In this document: positions 18,963 through 28,820 of the stretch, one piece after another
Position numbering within the stretch: the stretch's first letter is position 1
Layout: the number at the start of each line of letters is the position of its first letter
Assembly (NCBI RefSeq): GCF_900128455.1
Contig: NZ_LT635783.1
Location: forward strand, 276,981-340,980
DNA from: Bacteroides mediterraneensis
GTDB lineage: Bacteria > Bacteroidota > Bacteroidia > Bacteroidales > Bacteroidaceae
DNA: 64,000 bases
Reading direction: 5' to 3'
The notes under the pieces: model-generated
Seen by the model: only the letters and a program-made list of their open reading frames with translations
What the model was told of the DNA's origin: nothing
Database searches by the model: none
Translations under genes and position numbers: made by a program

Positions 18963-18966
18963 GGTT

Positions 18967-19908
18967 ATGGTGAAAGAGACTATACATATTGCTTGTAACA
19001 TAGATACGTCGTATGTGAAGTATTGCATTGTGATGCTGACTTCTTTGTTTGAGAATAATCGGGAGGCGAAATTTCATATACATGTGATTGCTGGAGAACT
19101 GTCCGAAGAAGCTCGTCGGCAACTTCATAACTGGGTAGAGAGGCATTATTTACAGACACTGACAATTTATGAGGCCGGAGAAGAGCTGTTGAAAGGTTGT
19201 ATGATTTATGGAGAAAGTCATATTTCGTTGGCTACTTATTATCGGATTTTTCTGGAAACCATTTTGCCACAGGATTTACAGAAAGTCATTTATTTGGATT
19301 GTGACTTGATTGTAAACGGTGCTATTCAGAATTTTTGGGATACCGATATCAGAAATTATGCAGTAGGATGCATAGAAGATATGTGGAGTGGAAAGTCGGA
19401 AAATTATACTCGTTTGCATTATGATGCTTCTTTTTCTTATTTTAATGCAGGCGTGCTGCTGGTGAATCTGGCTTGCTGGCGACAGATGAAATTTCAGGAA
19501 CTGGCTGTGAAATACATCTCTCAGCATATAAATGAGTTAATTTTCAATGATCAGGACGTATTGAATGCCTTGCTTCATGACTGTAAACTGTTTTTACCGT
19601 TCCGGTACAATGTGCAGGATGGCTTTTTGCGCCGCAAGCGTCGTATCCGCCCGGAAGTATGGGATGTTTTGGATAAGGAGTTGCTTCATCCGGTTATTAT
19701 CCACTATACGGGTGGGAAGAAACCTTGGCAATATAAGTCGCAGCATCCCTACAAGAAACTTTATTTCCATTATTTAGACTTGACTCCGTGGAAGGGAGAA
19801 CGTCCGATTGTTCCTTTTTCCTATAAACTCAAAAGGTGGGTTGACAACTTTTTGTATTTCACAAAGCTGGCTAGACCTAAATACCGTTCTCTTCCAGAGC
19901 AAGGATGA
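18967..19908 (+). CDS. GT8 family glycosyltransferase
   Basis: 313 residues, retaining GT-A fold of the LPS galactosyl/glucosyltransferase type (WaaJ/WaaI-like). IHIACNIDTSYVKYCIVMLTS opens the domain, IYLDCDLIVNG carries the DXD, and HYTGGKKPW is the C-terminal family signature. It lies 4 bp after the galactofuranosyltransferase in the glf operon. Its stop codon is only 2 bp from the stop of a convergent GT2 gene. Confidence 0.88.
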   Translation: MVKETIHIACNIDTSYVKYCIVMLTSLFENNREAKFHIHVIAGELSEEARRQLHNWVERHYLQTLTIYEAGEELLKGCMIYGESHISLATYYRIFLETILPQDLQKVIYLDCDLIVNGAIQNFWDTDIRNYAVGCIEDMWSGKSENYTRLHYDASFSYFNAGVLLVNLACWRQMKFQELAVKYISQHINELIFNDQDVLNALLHDCKLFLPFRYNVQDGFLRRKRRIRPEVWDVLDKELLHPVIIHYTGGKKPWQYKSQHPYKKLYFHYLDLTPWKGERPIVPFSYKLKRWVDNFLYFTKLARPKYRSLPEQG

Positions 19909-19910
19909 TG

Positions 19911-20849
19911 TCAAGGCAAATATTCAATGCTTGGTTTAAAGGTAATTGCATCTAAGCATCCACGCTTTACTGCATCCTTGAACTTTTTCTTGTCTTCTTT
20001 ACTGTCGGGCCTTTTATTAATGCGATGTAAATAAATACGGTATCTGTTCAGCAGGGAGATGTAGTAAACAAGTGCGTTCTTTTTCCGGGAACGGTTTATG
20101 TACGACATGTTTCTGGCATGGTAATAGAATTTCCATGCAGTATCTACTGGAGCCGTTTGGATTTTGGGGCCATAATTTACGGCTGTTTTATGTACTACTA
20201 CACTTTTCTCAATGTAGAATCCGTCATAATGATGTTGGTGTATTCTGCTTGTATATTCTAGGTCGTCAGCCCAGATAAAAAATTCTTTGATGGGTAGTCC
20301 AACTTCGCGTACTGCTTTGGCGCTGAACAGGACAGATACGAAACTACAGGATTCACATGCTAGGCCCGCAGTCTGTGGGTTGTTTTTTTGCTCGTATTTT
20401 GTGGTAATAGAATCTGAAATAAGATTGGGCCCATTCATTTTATGCAGGCTGCCATCTGTCCAGATTACCTTACTGCATACAAATCCGATATGTGCTGAAA
20501 GTGAAAGTCCTTTCGCCAGTTCTTCCAGCGCATTGTTTGTCGGAATGGTATCGTCATCCATAATCCATACATAGTCGCATCCTGCAAGTACAGCTTGTTT
20601 GATACCTTCATAGAATCCCCAAGCTCCTCCTTTATTCTCTGGAAGGTGGATAATTTCCATATGCGGATCAGGGGAAAAGCTGTCTAGAAACTCCCGGGTT
20701 CCATCGGTGGAGCAATTGTCTATAATGAAAATTTTATGAAGTTGAAGGGTTTGTGCTTTAAGTGCTTGTATATTTTCTTTGAGCAGGTTAAGTCGGTTGT
20801 AGGTTACAACGACGCAGTTTATAAGAAGAGATGTGGTGAATGAGCTCAT
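19911..20849 (-). CDS. GT2 glycosyltransferase, GlfT/rhamnosyltransferase-like
   Basis: 312 residues. VVTYNRLNLLKENIQAL, DNCSTDGTREFL and VWIMDDDTIPTNNAL show an inverting GT2 enzyme with a DDD metal site at about 96-98. The order resembles galactofuranosyl- and rhamnosyltransferases (GlfT1, WbbL), and the nearby glf makes a Galf donor plausible but unproven. First of the two glycosyltransferases read toward 19911; the Caps_synth-type gene lies 26 bp upstream. Confidence 0.8.
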   Translation of the reverse strand: MSSFTTSLLINCVVVTYNRLNLLKENIQALKAQTLQLHKIFIIDNCSTDGTREFLDSFSPDPHMEIIHLPENKGGAWGFYEGIKQAVLAGCDYVWIMDDDTIPTNNALEELAKGLSLSAHIGFVCSKVIWTDGSLHKMNGPNLISDSITTKYEQKNNPQTAGLACESCSFVSVLFSAKAVREVGLPIKEFFIWADDLEYTSRIHQHHYDGFYIEKSVVVHKTAVNYGPKIQTAPVDTAWKFYYHARNMSYINRSRKKNALVYYISLLNRYRIYLHRINKRPDSKEDKKKFKDAVKRGCLDAITFKPSIEYLP

Positions 20850-20875
20850 ATTTCAAAAAGTTTAGGAGGAATCAG

Positions 20876-21841
20876 TTAAAGTGGGTGATGGGTCAGTTTG
20901 TCATACAAGGTCGGTTGGCCTTCTGTTGAATGCGTATGCATCTGTTTGTAGCTGAGTTTATGAAATAGTTGCTGTTGGCATAACTGGAAGAATTCTTGTT
21001 CATTATAAGGTTGGTTCATCATTCCTTCCATGTCAGATAATCGTGTATGGCTGGTTGGCATAGCATTTAATGCCTGTGTGACGGAAGGAAGATTATAATA
21101 AGCGGTTGCAATTACGTAGTCAATCAGAAAATAATCAAGCAGCCTGTTTTCTTTTTCCCAGTACTGGAAAAATACTTCCCTGGTAAAACTGCATAGAATC
21201 CCTTTGGGAAAGCTTCCTAATATGAAGCCGGCCCATCTTCCTTCTGAGATGTTGTCTGTGGTAATGTGGCTGGCTACAGTAAACAACTGTTTCTGGAAGA
21301 TTTCTTCCGGAATGGGTTGGCTTACATAGACGGTGGCATCTATCCATAAACCACCATGTTCGTGAAGAAGACACATGCGCAGGATATCGGAAAAGTGGGT
21401 AAATGAGATATTCCCTTTCTGTACTTTTTGCAGGATGTGCTCTGGTATGGTAACATATTCTGAGATGTTTTTTTGTGTAATGAGGTGGACTGGATGATTA
21501 CCTGCCTGCTTGCATAAAGAACGAAAGCAGGTTTGTACGATAGGAGGCATGGACTCTTTTCCTTGCCACCAGCAAACCCATATCGGAGCTTGGGATGATG
21601 AATGAGGAGTTACTTCTTTTTCCTGTGTGTATTTCAGGATAAGATTTTTGTACTCTGTTTGTAAAAAATGTAATATGGCTTGTTGTTTCCGCTTTCTGCG
21701 TGCGATACGGGTTGTCCTGCTGCCAAAGTGTGGAAGGATGGCCATGGCATATATGTTATGTATACCTGCTACGCTCCATGCGTTTAGTATATCACATATT
21801 CTTTGCCTAGTTTTTCGTATCAACTTAATTTTCATAAGCAT
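20876..21841 (-). CDS. Capsular polysaccharide synthesis (Caps_synth/GT32-like) glycosyltransferase
   Basis: 321 residues. APIWVCWWQGKESMPPIV at about 90 and HFSDILRMCLLHEHGGLWID (DXD equivalent in GGLWIDATV) are the Caps_synth/GT32 hallmarks. It probably adds a sugar to a cell-surface glycan from the cytoplasm. Its 5' end overlaps the 3' end of the metallophosphoesterase gene by 17 nt, so the two are coupled. ATG 21835 is an alternative start. Confidence 0.82.
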   Translation of the reverse strand: MLMKIKLIRKTRQRICDILNAWSVAGIHNIYAMAILPHFGSRTTRIARRKRKQQAILHFLQTEYKNLILKYTQEKEVTPHSSSQAPIWVCWWQGKESMPPIVQTCFRSLCKQAGNHPVHLITQKNISEYVTIPEHILQKVQKGNISFTHFSDILRMCLLHEHGGLWIDATVYVSQPIPEEIFQKQLFTVASHITTDNISEGRWAGFILGSFPKGILCSFTREVFFQYWEKENRLLDYFLIDYVIATAYYNLPSVTQALNAMPTSHTRLSDMEGMMNQPYNEQEFFQLCQQQLFHKLSYKQMHTHSTEGQPTLYDKLTHHPL

Positions 21842-23195
21842 TCTGCTTATTTAGTTTGTATTCTTCTATCCGTTTCATATATTTCCGGTCTTTTTTATTC
21901 TTGCCTGGCTTGAAATTCAAGTGTTCAGGAATGTTTTTCCCATAATCAATAATCATGGGCTTTGTCCCGGATTTTATAATGTCCAGTGAATCATATAAAT
22001 TGCCGGCTGGCACTTCATAGGCACTCAGGCTGAGGGTATCTCCATGAATGCGGATATATTGGTAATATCGGCTTTCAATACCATACTTATCAAAACGCTG
22101 GTCGAAGGTTATCCGGTAACTTTTGGGAGAACAGTGGCTGACTGTGTAAACAGGAGTCATTGCCGAACCTTGTTCATCGTGGAGTGTCATGCGAGCATAG
22201 GCATGTTCATGTCCTTGTAGTACAAGGTCTACTTTATATTCTTGGAGCAATGAATTAAAGATGGTTTTCTGTATCAGGTTGTTGTATTTTCCTTTTACTG
22301 AATATAAAGGGTGGTGTAACACAACGATTTTCCATCGTGCATTGCTGGCTTTCAACTCTTTTTCCAACCATTTCTTTTGTGTCCATAAATAGAAAAACTC
22401 CCGGTCGCTGTCAAGTAGGAAGATTTGCAGGTCATTGTATTGAAGTGTATATACTTGGTTGTCTCCCACCATAGAATCTTGAAAATAAGAAAATACCAGT
22501 GAAAAGCGGCGCTCCAGCTTGCGGATGAGATATTTGAGGTACTCGTGATTGCCCGTTACATTCAACACCGGATAATGTTGGCCAATGGAATCAAGCCCAG
22601 AAAAGGTTTCAGCCCAGTAGGAATCCATGGGGCGTTCCGTCAGGTCACCGCCAAAAACAAAAAATTCAGTTTTGGGGTGTGCCTGCAATGCCGCTTTCAG
22701 GTATTGGTTGACTTTGCCGTTTATGGTGTCTTGCACGTCACCTACATAGATGAAAGAGTAATCGTTTCGGATGGGCTGGTTGTATGTTCGGAAACTGTAC
22801 CAAGGAGAGAATTTCCCGTCGTTGCTCACCCGGTAGCTGTAATAGGTGGCTGGTTTAAGTGACCGAAGCCGGGCAGTATAGTAAGCAGCTTTTCCACTGC
22901 GTGACTGGAAGACTTCCCCTTGTGCTTCTATGCGAACGGTATCTTTTTCCAATGTATCGGCCAGTTCTACGAAAGATGAAGAAGCTACCACCGAGTCATA
23001 TTGCCAACTGATATTGCGCGACAGCTCTTTTTGGTTGCCGAATGTGAGCAACACTCTTCCAGGCTCTTTTAGAGGCAGATAGGCTGGTTCCTCCGGATTG
23101 CCGAACCATACATGCCAGCGAGAATTAATCCAAAAACCTAGCACAAGTAGAATGAGGATAGATGCGCCAATGGTGATACGTTGTTTTTTCTTCAT
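21825..23195 (-). CDS. Membrane-anchored metallophosphoesterase, purple-acid-phosphatase-like
   Basis: 456 residues. One N-terminal membrane helix (8-23) anchors it, with the rest outside the cytoplasm. A fibronectin-like domain (about 45-135) precedes the calcineurin-like phosphoesterase core. All five metal-binding blocks are visible: YVGDVQD, FGGDLTER, TGNHEYL, VLHHPLY and QGHEHAYARM. The layout matches purple acid phosphatases, so it probably removes phosphate groups outside the cytoplasm. The 17-nt overlap with a glycosyltransferase suggests it acts on phosphate of the LPS or its lipid carrier, which is inference. Confidence 0.85.
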   Translation of the reverse strand: MKKKQRITIGASILILLVLGFWINSRWHVWFGNPEEPAYLPLKEPGRVLLTFGNQKELSRNISWQYDSVVASSSFVELADTLEKDTVRIEAQGEVFQSRSGKAAYYTARLRSLKPATYYSYRVSNDGKFSPWYSFRTYNQPIRNDYSFIYVGDVQDTINGKVNQYLKAALQAHPKTEFFVFGGDLTERPMDSYWAETFSGLDSIGQHYPVLNVTGNHEYLKYLIRKLERRFSLVFSYFQDSMVGDNQVYTLQYNDLQIFLLDSDREFFYLWTQKKWLEKELKASNARWKIVVLHHPLYSVKGKYNNLIQKTIFNSLLQEYKVDLVLQGHEHAYARMTLHDEQGSAMTPVYTVSHCSPKSYRITFDQRFDKYGIESRYYQYIRIHGDTLSLSAYEVPAGNLYDSLDIIKSGTKPMIIDYGKNIPEHLNFKPGKNKKDRKYMKRIEEYKLNKQNAYEN

Positions 23196-23214
23196 CTTTG
23201 ATTCGTTTAAAATA

Positions 23215-23252
23215 CAAAGATATGAAGTTCTCCAAATTTATCGTTATTTTTG
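23215..23252. promoter_or_regulatory. Divergent promoter pair (phosphoesterase / LtaS-like gene)
   Basis: Minus-strand TATCTTTG (23222-23215) faces the phosphoesterase, and plus-strand TATTTTTG (23245-23252) faces the LtaS-like gene. Both are consensus -7 boxes in a 78-bp gap. Confidence 0.55.
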
Positions 23253-23273
23253 CCGTTCAGTATTTGTAAAAAG

Positions 23274-25253
23274 ATGAGAATAATGAAGAAAGAATTGTTT
23301 GCCAATGTGCTGACACTGGCCTGGAATCTGGTGCTCGTTTATGTGTGTTACACTTTATGCCGCTTGGTGTTTTTGTTTGTAAACTGGGATACGTTTAGTG
23401 GACACCTGACATGGGGATATGCTGTCAGCTTGTTCGGAGCGGGTATTATCTTTGATACGACTGCCATACTTTATAGTAATGCTTTATTCATTTTGCTGTT
23501 CCTGTTTCCTTTGCATTGGAAGGAGACTCCAATGTTCTATAAAGTTGTGCGGTGGCTTTTTGCAGCTGTCAATACGTTCTTTCTGATAACCAATTTAATA
23601 GACTGCGTATATTTTCGCTTTACGGGAAGACGTACTACAATGACGGTGTTGCAGGAATTCAGTCATGAAGGAGAAAGCAAGCTGACTTCAATCTTTTTGG
23701 ATGAGTTTATCACTTACTGGTATCTGGTATTGCTGGCTGCTGCATTGTTTTATGCATTATATAAATTATATCGTGCGCCGAAGCTTTTCCCGGTGAAACA
23801 AAAGCTGGCTTATTATGTCGTACAGCTGGTTATCTTGCTGGTTGCCATTCCTTTTACTGTATTTGGTATGCGTGGAGGTATGACTACTGCCACCCGTCCG
23901 ATTACCTTGAGTAATGCTAATCAGTATGTGGAGCGTCCTTTGGATGCAGGGTTGGTGCTGAATACTCCTTTCTCTTTGTTCCGGACTTTGGGAAAAGCGA
24001 CATTTGTGATTCCAGATTATTTACCGGAGAAGGAAGCAGAGGCTGTATATTCTCCCATTCATTTGCCGGCTGATTCCGTAGCATTTCGTCCGATGAACGT
24101 AGTGGTGATTATCTGGGAGGGCTTTAGTAAGCAACATGTCGGTTCCTTGAATCCACAGTTAGAGAATGGAGCTTATAAGGGATATACCCCCTTTATTGAT
24201 TCTTTGTTGGTAAAAAGCCTGACTTTCCAGCATTCATATAGTAATGGCCGTAAGAGTATTGATGGAATGCCATCAGTATTGTCATCTATACCAAGCTTTG
24301 TGGAACCATTTTTCTTGACTCCTTCAGCTTTGAATGATGTATCCAGCATTGCTGGTGAGTTGACTAAAAATAAGGGCTATACATCTGCTTTCTTTCATGG
24401 CGCGATGAACGGTTCAATGGGTTTTCAAGCTTTTGCCCGTTCCGTGGGCTTCCAGAAGTATTTTGGGCGTACCGAGTATAATGAGGATCCGAATTATAAT
24501 GGTGATGCGGATTTTGATGGGACCTGGGCTATCTGGGATGAAGAATTTTTGCAGTTCTATTGTGACCGAATGTCGGAGATGAAGCAACCTTTTGTAACTT
24601 CTGTGTTTACGGCTACATCTCACGGGCCTTTTGATTTGCCGGAACGCTATAAAGGGAAATTTCCCACAGGAAAGGATCCGTTGTTTGAAACTGTAGCTTA
24701 TTCAGACTATGCCATCCGGCGTTTCTTTGAGAAGGCGGAAAAACAGCCATGGTTTAAAAATACGTTATTTGTGATTACAGCGGACCATACTAGCGGAAAC
24801 TCTTATCCGGATTATGTGACCGATTTGGGATATTACAAGGTGCCGGTTATTTTCTATGCACCCGGTATGCCAAAATTGAAAGGATTGGATCAAGAAAAGA
24901 TTGTGGACCAGATAGACATTATGCCGACAGTATTAGGCATTTTGGGATACGACCGTCCGTATGTGGGTTTCGGACAGGATGCTCTTCATACGCCTGCCGC
25001 AGAAAAGTTTGCGGTGAATTATTTGCCTTCAAGCGGCATCTACCAGTTCCTGAAAGGAGACTACCTGATTCAGTTCGATGGGGAGAAAGTGATTCATGCC
25101 TACCGTTTCCGTACGGATGTGCTGATGAAGGACGATGTGAAAGACACCATGCCGCAAGATACCTTGAAGGCAATGGAAACCCAGCTGAAGTCTCTCATCC
25201 AGCAATACATGGAGCGGATGAACGGCAACAACCTGGTGTATCGGGAAAAATAA
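23274..25253 (+). CDS. LTA synthase/sulfatase-family phosphotransferase
   Basis: About 659 residues. Five membrane helices lie in the first 225 residues, followed by a periplasmic sulfatase-like domain (from about 270): VVVIIWEGFSKQHVG (metal Glu), YSNGRKSIDGMPSVLSSIP (nucleophile region, with Ser where LtaS has Thr), TATSHGPFDLP, and FVITADHTSG. Enzymes of this architecture transfer phosphoglycerol or phosphoethanolamine from lipids to glycans. In a Gram-negative LPS region, decoration of LPS or another periplasmic glycan is likely. Start is ATG 23274 (or 23283); the longer TTG frame overlaps the promoter box. Confidence 0.85.
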   Translation: MRIMKKELFANVLTLAWNLVLVYVCYTLCRLVFLFVNWDTFSGHLTWGYAVSLFGAGIIFDTTAILYSNALFILLFLFPLHWKETPMFYKVVRWLFAAVNTFFLITNLIDCVYFRFTGRRTTMTVLQEFSHEGESKLTSIFLDEFITYWYLVLLAAALFYALYKLYRAPKLFPVKQKLAYYVVQLVILLVAIPFTVFGMRGGMTTATRPITLSNANQYVERPLDAGLVLNTPFSLFRTLGKATFVIPDYLPEKEAEAVYSPIHLPADSVAFRPMNVVVIIWEGFSKQHVGSLNPQLENGAYKGYTPFIDSLLVKSLTFQHSYSNGRKSIDGMPSVLSSIPSFVEPFFLTPSALNDVSSIAGELTKNKGYTSAFFHGAMNGSMGFQAFARSVGFQKYFGRTEYNEDPNYNGDADFDGTWAIWDEEFLQFYCDRMSEMKQPFVTSVFTATSHGPFDLPERYKGKFPTGKDPLFETVAYSDYAIRRFFEKAEKQPWFKNTLFVITADHTSGNSYPDYVTDLGYYKVPVIFYAPGMPKLKGLDQEKIVDQIDIMPTVLGILGYDRPYVGFGQDALHTPAAEKFAVNYLPSSGIYQFLKGDYLIQFDGEKVIHAYRFRTDVLMKDDVKDTMPQDTLKAMETQLKSLIQQYMERMNGNNLVYREK

Positions 25254-25274
25254 AAAAGAACAGCAGATACAAGA

Positions 25275-25314
25275 AATCCGGGCTTTTAAGGGAGATTCCT
25301 CGAAAGCCCGGATT
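25275..25314. terminator. Bidirectional intrinsic terminator
   Basis: 12-bp perfect stem AATCCGGGCTTT (25275-25286) with AAAGCCCGGATT (25303-25314) between the converging LtaS-like gene and typA. Confidence 0.82.
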
Positions 25315-25336
25315 GTTTGTATTCAGAAATGTGCGA

Positions 25337-27142
25337 TTATGCATTCTTGTTGGCACGCTTGCGTTCCGTCTCATCCAGGATGATTTTACGCATACGCATG
25401 CTCTTCGGAGTCACTTCCACGTATTCATCTTCCTTGATGTATTCCAGTGCCTCTTCCAGTGAGAAGATGACCGGCGGAATGATACGGGCCTTGTCGTCCG
25501 AACCGGAAGCACGCATGTTGGTCAGCTTCTTTGATTTGGTTACGTTGACCACCAGGTCGTTCTCATGTACGTGTTCACCTACCACCTGTCCGGCATATAC
25601 CTCGTCCTGCGGATAGATGAAGAACTTACCGCGGTCTTGCAGCTTGTCGATGGCGTAGGCAAAGGCAGTTCCCGATTCCATGGCAATCATGGAGCCGTTG
25701 GTGCGGCGAGGGATGTCACCTTTGAACGGCTGGTATTCCTTGAAGCGGTGAGCCATGATGGCTTCACCCTGAGAAGCAGTCAGCACGTTGGTACGCAGAC
25801 CGATGATACCGCGCGACGGCATGTCGAACTCGATGTTCACACGGTCGCCCTGTGTTTCCATGGACACCATCTCACCTTTGCGGCGGGTAACCATATCAAT
25901 CATCTTGCTGGCAAATTCTTCGGGCACGCTGATGGTCAGCTCTTCAATCGGTTCGCACTTCACACCGTCGATTTCCTTGTAGATAACCTGCGGCTGTCCT
26001 ACCTGAAGTTCGTAACCTTCACGGCGCATGGTCTCAATCAACACAGACAAGTGGAGCACACCACGTCCGGATACAATCCATTTTCCATCTTCGTTTTCGG
26101 TCTTGCGTACGCGCAAAGCCAGGTTCTTGTCGAGCTCTTTCATCAGACGGTCGTGGATGTGACGGGAAGTCACATATTTACCTTCCTTTCCAAAGAACGG
26201 AGAGTCGTTGATGGTGAACAGCATGCTCATGGTCGGTTCGTCGATGGCGATAGGTGGCAGCGGTTCCGGATTGTCGAAGTCGCAGATGGTATCACCGATT
26301 TCGAAGCCTTCCACACCGATGATGGCGCAGATGTCGCCCGAAGATACGGATTCCACTTTCTTGCGTCCCAGTCCTTCGAAAGTATGTACTTCCTTGATTT
26401 TGGACTTCACCATGGTGCCGTCACGTTTGGCCAGGGTGATGTTCATGCCTTCTTTCAGGGTACCTCTGTGCACACGGCCTACGGCGATACGTCCCGTGTA
26501 GGAAGAATAGTCGAGCGAGGTAATCAGCATCTGCGGCGTACCTTCCAGCTGTTGCGGAGCCGGGATGTATTTCACGATGGCATCCAGCAGCGGGGTGATG
26601 GTACCCGTCGGCGTCTTCCAGTCTTCGCCCATCCAGTTGTTCTTGGCCGAACCGTAGAGCACGGGGAAGTCCAGCTGGTCTTCTGTGGCGTTGAGGCTGA
26701 ACATTAGGTCGAACACCATTTCGTACACTTCTTCCGGACGGCAGTTCGGCTTGTCCACTTTGTTGACCACTACAATCGGTTTCAGTCCGATTTGAAGGGC
26801 TTTCTGCAGCACGAAGCGGGTCTGCGGCATCGGGCCTTCGAAGGCGTCTACCAGCAGAATACATCCGTCGGCCATGTTCAAGACACGTTCCACTTCTCCA
26901 CCGAAGTCGGCGTGTCCCGGAGTATCGATAATGTTGATTTTCGTACCGTTGTAATTGATGGAAACGTTTTTGGAAAGGATGGTGATACCTCTTTCCCGTT
27001 CCAGGTCGTTGTTATCCAATACCAGTTCACCGTTGGTCTGGTCATTGCGGAACAGGTGTCCCGCCAGCATCATCTTGTCCACGAGCGTGGTTTTCCCGTG
27101 GTCAACGTGAGCAATAATGGCAATGTTTCTAATATCTTGCAT
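25337..27142 (-). CDS. typA: Translational GTPase TypA/BipA
   Basis: Ribosome-binding GTPase of the EF-G type that helps 50S assembly and stress adaptation. G1 is AHVDHGKTT (about 12-20), G3 [15 protein letters not shown]4 NKVDKP; EF-G-like domains follow. The C-terminal region ends with [12 protein letters not shown]. Length 601 is normal. I start at the ATG at 27142 ([13 protein letters not shown]), since the 24-bp upstream extension begins at a TTG inside the promoter box. Confidence 0.97.
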   Translation of the reverse strand: MQDIRNIAIIAHVDHGKTTLVDKMMLAGHLFRNDQTNGELVLDNNDLERERGITILSKNVSINYNGTKINIIDTPGHADFGGEVERVLNMADGCILLVDAFEGPMPQTRFVLQKALQIGLKPIVVVNKVDKPNCRPEEVYEMVFDLMFSLNATEDQLDFPVLYGSAKNNWMGEDWKTPTGTITPLLDAIVKYIPAPQQLEGTPQMLITSLDYSSYTGRIAVGRVHRGTLKEGMNITLAKRDGTMVKSKIKEVHTFEGLGRKKVESVSSGDICAIIGVEGFEIGDTICDFDNPEPLPPIAIDEPTMSMLFTINDSPFFGKEGKYVTSRHIHDRLMKELDKNLALRVRKTENEDGKWIVSGRGVLHLSVLIETMRREGYELQVGQPQVIYKEIDGVKCEPIEELTISVPEEFASKMIDMVTRRKGEMVSMETQGDRVNIEFDMPSRGIIGLRTNVLTASQGEAIMAHRFKEYQPFKGDIPRRTNGSMIAMESGTAFAYAIDKLQDRGKFFIYPQDEVYAGQVVGEHVHENDLVVNVTKSKKLTNMRASGSDDKARIIPPVIFSLEEALEYIKEDEYVEVTPKSMRMRKIILDETERKRANKNA

Positions 27143-27163
27143 ACTATACCTATAATTTGTGTG

Positions 27164-27171
27164 CAAAGGTA
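27164..27171 (-). promoter_or_regulatory. Putative -7 box of typA
   Basis: Minus-strand TACCTTTG 21 bp before the typA ATG. No clear -33 element. The rest of the 27143-27422 gap shows no gene; a plus-strand TAACTTTG at 27387-27394 may serve the CDF gene. Confidence 0.5.
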
Positions 27172-27422
27172 CGATTTTTCTTCGAAAAAATTATTGTAAA
27201 TAAAAAGAATAAGCAGGTGAACCCTTACGGATTTATCGGCTTCTCACTTTTTTATTCTGCTTCAGTTTGGGGAAAGAGGATTTGGGGCTGGTCGGAAGAT
27301 GCCTTCCGGGGGGATTGAAACAGGCTTCGGTAGATTTTTGCGGAGTAAATTCTGCAAATGAAGGTCACTTTTCCGTAGGAACTTACTAACTTTGCGGTCC
27401 GTTTGTGAAAAAGTGAAAAGAG

Positions 27423-28418
27423 ATGAACGAGGAACAGCTTAAGCAAAGAGTGCAAAAAAGAATTGTGTTGATTTCTTTTTTGATACTGATTGGAAAGTTC
27501 GCAGCCTATTGGCTGACTAATTCTGTAGGAATCCTGACGGATGCCATGGAAAGTATTGTCAATGTAGTGGCGGGGGCCGTCAGCCTTTACAGCCTGCATT
27601 GGTCGGCACGGCCCAAAGATAAAAGCCACCCTTTCGGACATGGAAAAATGGAACAGATTTCGGCTTCCGTCGAAGGCATTCTGATTACGTTTGCCGGGGT
27701 GCTGATTGTGTATGAGGGGGTATCGCACTTGTTTTTCCCGGTGGGTATACAGAAATTGGATGTGGGTATCTACATCGTCGCTTTTTCCGGACTGGTCAAT
27801 TACCTGATGGGCTGGTATAGTGTGCGTATCGGGAAACGCTATAATTCGATGGCCTTGATTGCAGGGGGGAAGCATCTGCAGTCGGATACGTATTCTACCA
27901 TCGGACTGGTGGCAGGGTTGCTCTTGCTCTATTTCACTAAAATAGTTTGGATTGACAGTGTGCTGGCCTTCCTGTTCGGAGGAATTATCATCGTGACGGG
28001 AATTTCCATCTTGCGCAAGACGATTGCGAATCTGCTGGACAAGGCGGATGAGGCTTTGCTGAACGATATCGCCCGGGAACTGAATGAGAAGCGTTCGCCC
28101 GACTGGATAGATATTCACAATGCCAAAGTCATCAAGTATGGAAGTTACCTGTATATGGATTGTGATTTGACGCTTCCCTGGTTTTATACCATTGAAGAGG
28201 GTCATCGTGAAGGGGCCCGTTTGAAACGCATTCTGGAAAAGAAATATGCCGACCGGATTCAGCTGACGATACATTTGGATCCGTGTACTGTTTTTGCACA
28301 GGCAAAATGCCGGAACTGCCCTTGCCTGAAATGTGTGACACGCAAAATGGAATTTAAGCAGATTGAACCGATTACATCGGCCACTTTCATTGAACATGCC
28401 AATGAGCTGAAGGCTTGA
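27423..28418 (+). CDS. Cation diffusion facilitator family metal transporter
   Basis: 331-residue inner-membrane proton antiporter for divalent metals (Zn, Fe, Mn). It has six membrane helices in the first 210 residues. The metal sites appear as TDAMES in helix 2 and HLQSD in helix 5, with the family loop SHPFGHGKMEQI between. A cytoplasmic ferredoxin-like domain follows (210-285). Unusually, the tail carries a cysteine cluster, CRNCPCLKC, near 298-306, which could bind metal. A -7 box TAACTTTG lies at 27387. Confidence 0.9.
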   Translation: MNEEQLKQRVQKRIVLISFLILIGKFAAYWLTNSVGILTDAMESIVNVVAGAVSLYSLHWSARPKDKSHPFGHGKMEQISASVEGILITFAGVLIVYEGVSHLFFPVGIQKLDVGIYIVAFSGLVNYLMGWYSVRIGKRYNSMALIAGGKHLQSDTYSTIGLVAGLLLLYFTKIVWIDSVLAFLFGGIIIVTGISILRKTIANLLDKADEALLNDIARELNEKRSPDWIDIHNAKVIKYGSYLYMDCDLTLPWFYTIEEGHREGARLKRILEKKYADRIQLTIHLDPCTVFAQAKCRNCPCLKCVTRKMEFKQIEPITSATFIEHANELKA

Positions 28419-28458
28419 ACCCTTTTTGACTTGTTTGTGAAAAAAAGTCGTAAAACGC

Positions 28459-28488
28459 TTGTAGTCTGAAAGATTATGCTTACCTTTG
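28459..28488 (+). promoter_or_regulatory. Promoter of rpsO
   Basis: TTG (28459-28461), a 19-bp spacer, then TACCTTTG (28481-28488), 43 bp before the rpsO start. Confidence 0.75.
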
Positions 28489-28531
28489 CATCCGCAAATC
28501 AAATTTATACATTTTAATAAACAGTCAAATT

Positions 28532-28801
28532 ATGTATTTAGACGCAGCTAAAAAACAAGAAATCTTTGGAAAGTACGGAAAGTCTAACACTGATACTGGC
28601 TCACCTGAAGCGCAGATAGCATTGTTTTCATACCGTATTTCTCACCTGACTGAGCACATGAAGCTCAACAGAAAAGATTATAGCACTGAAAGAGCTTTGA
28701 CAACTTTGGTAGGTAAGCGTCGTTCTTTGCTGAACTACCTGAAGAGCCGTGATATCGAAAGATATCGTAACATTGTCAAAGAACTTGGTCTTCGTAAGTA
28801 A
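28532..28801 (+). CDS. rpsO: 30S ribosomal protein S15
   Basis: 89-residue primary 16S rRNA-binding protein. GSPEAQIALFSYRISHLTEHM and LVGKRRSLLNYLKSRD are the S15 signature regions. Normal length, with its own promoter and terminator, so it is monocistronic here. Confidence 0.98.
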   Translation: MYLDAAKKQEIFGKYGKSNTDTGSPEAQIALFSYRISHLTEHMKLNRKDYSTERALTTLVGKRRSLLNYLKSRDIERYRNIVKELGLRK

Positions 28802-28820
28802 TCCGTTACTTGCTGCAGGC

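Noticed and set aside
27190-27270. Possible terminator or attenuator between typA and the CDF gene
   Set aside because: The two AAGCAG-containing stretches do not pair convincingly in the same order.
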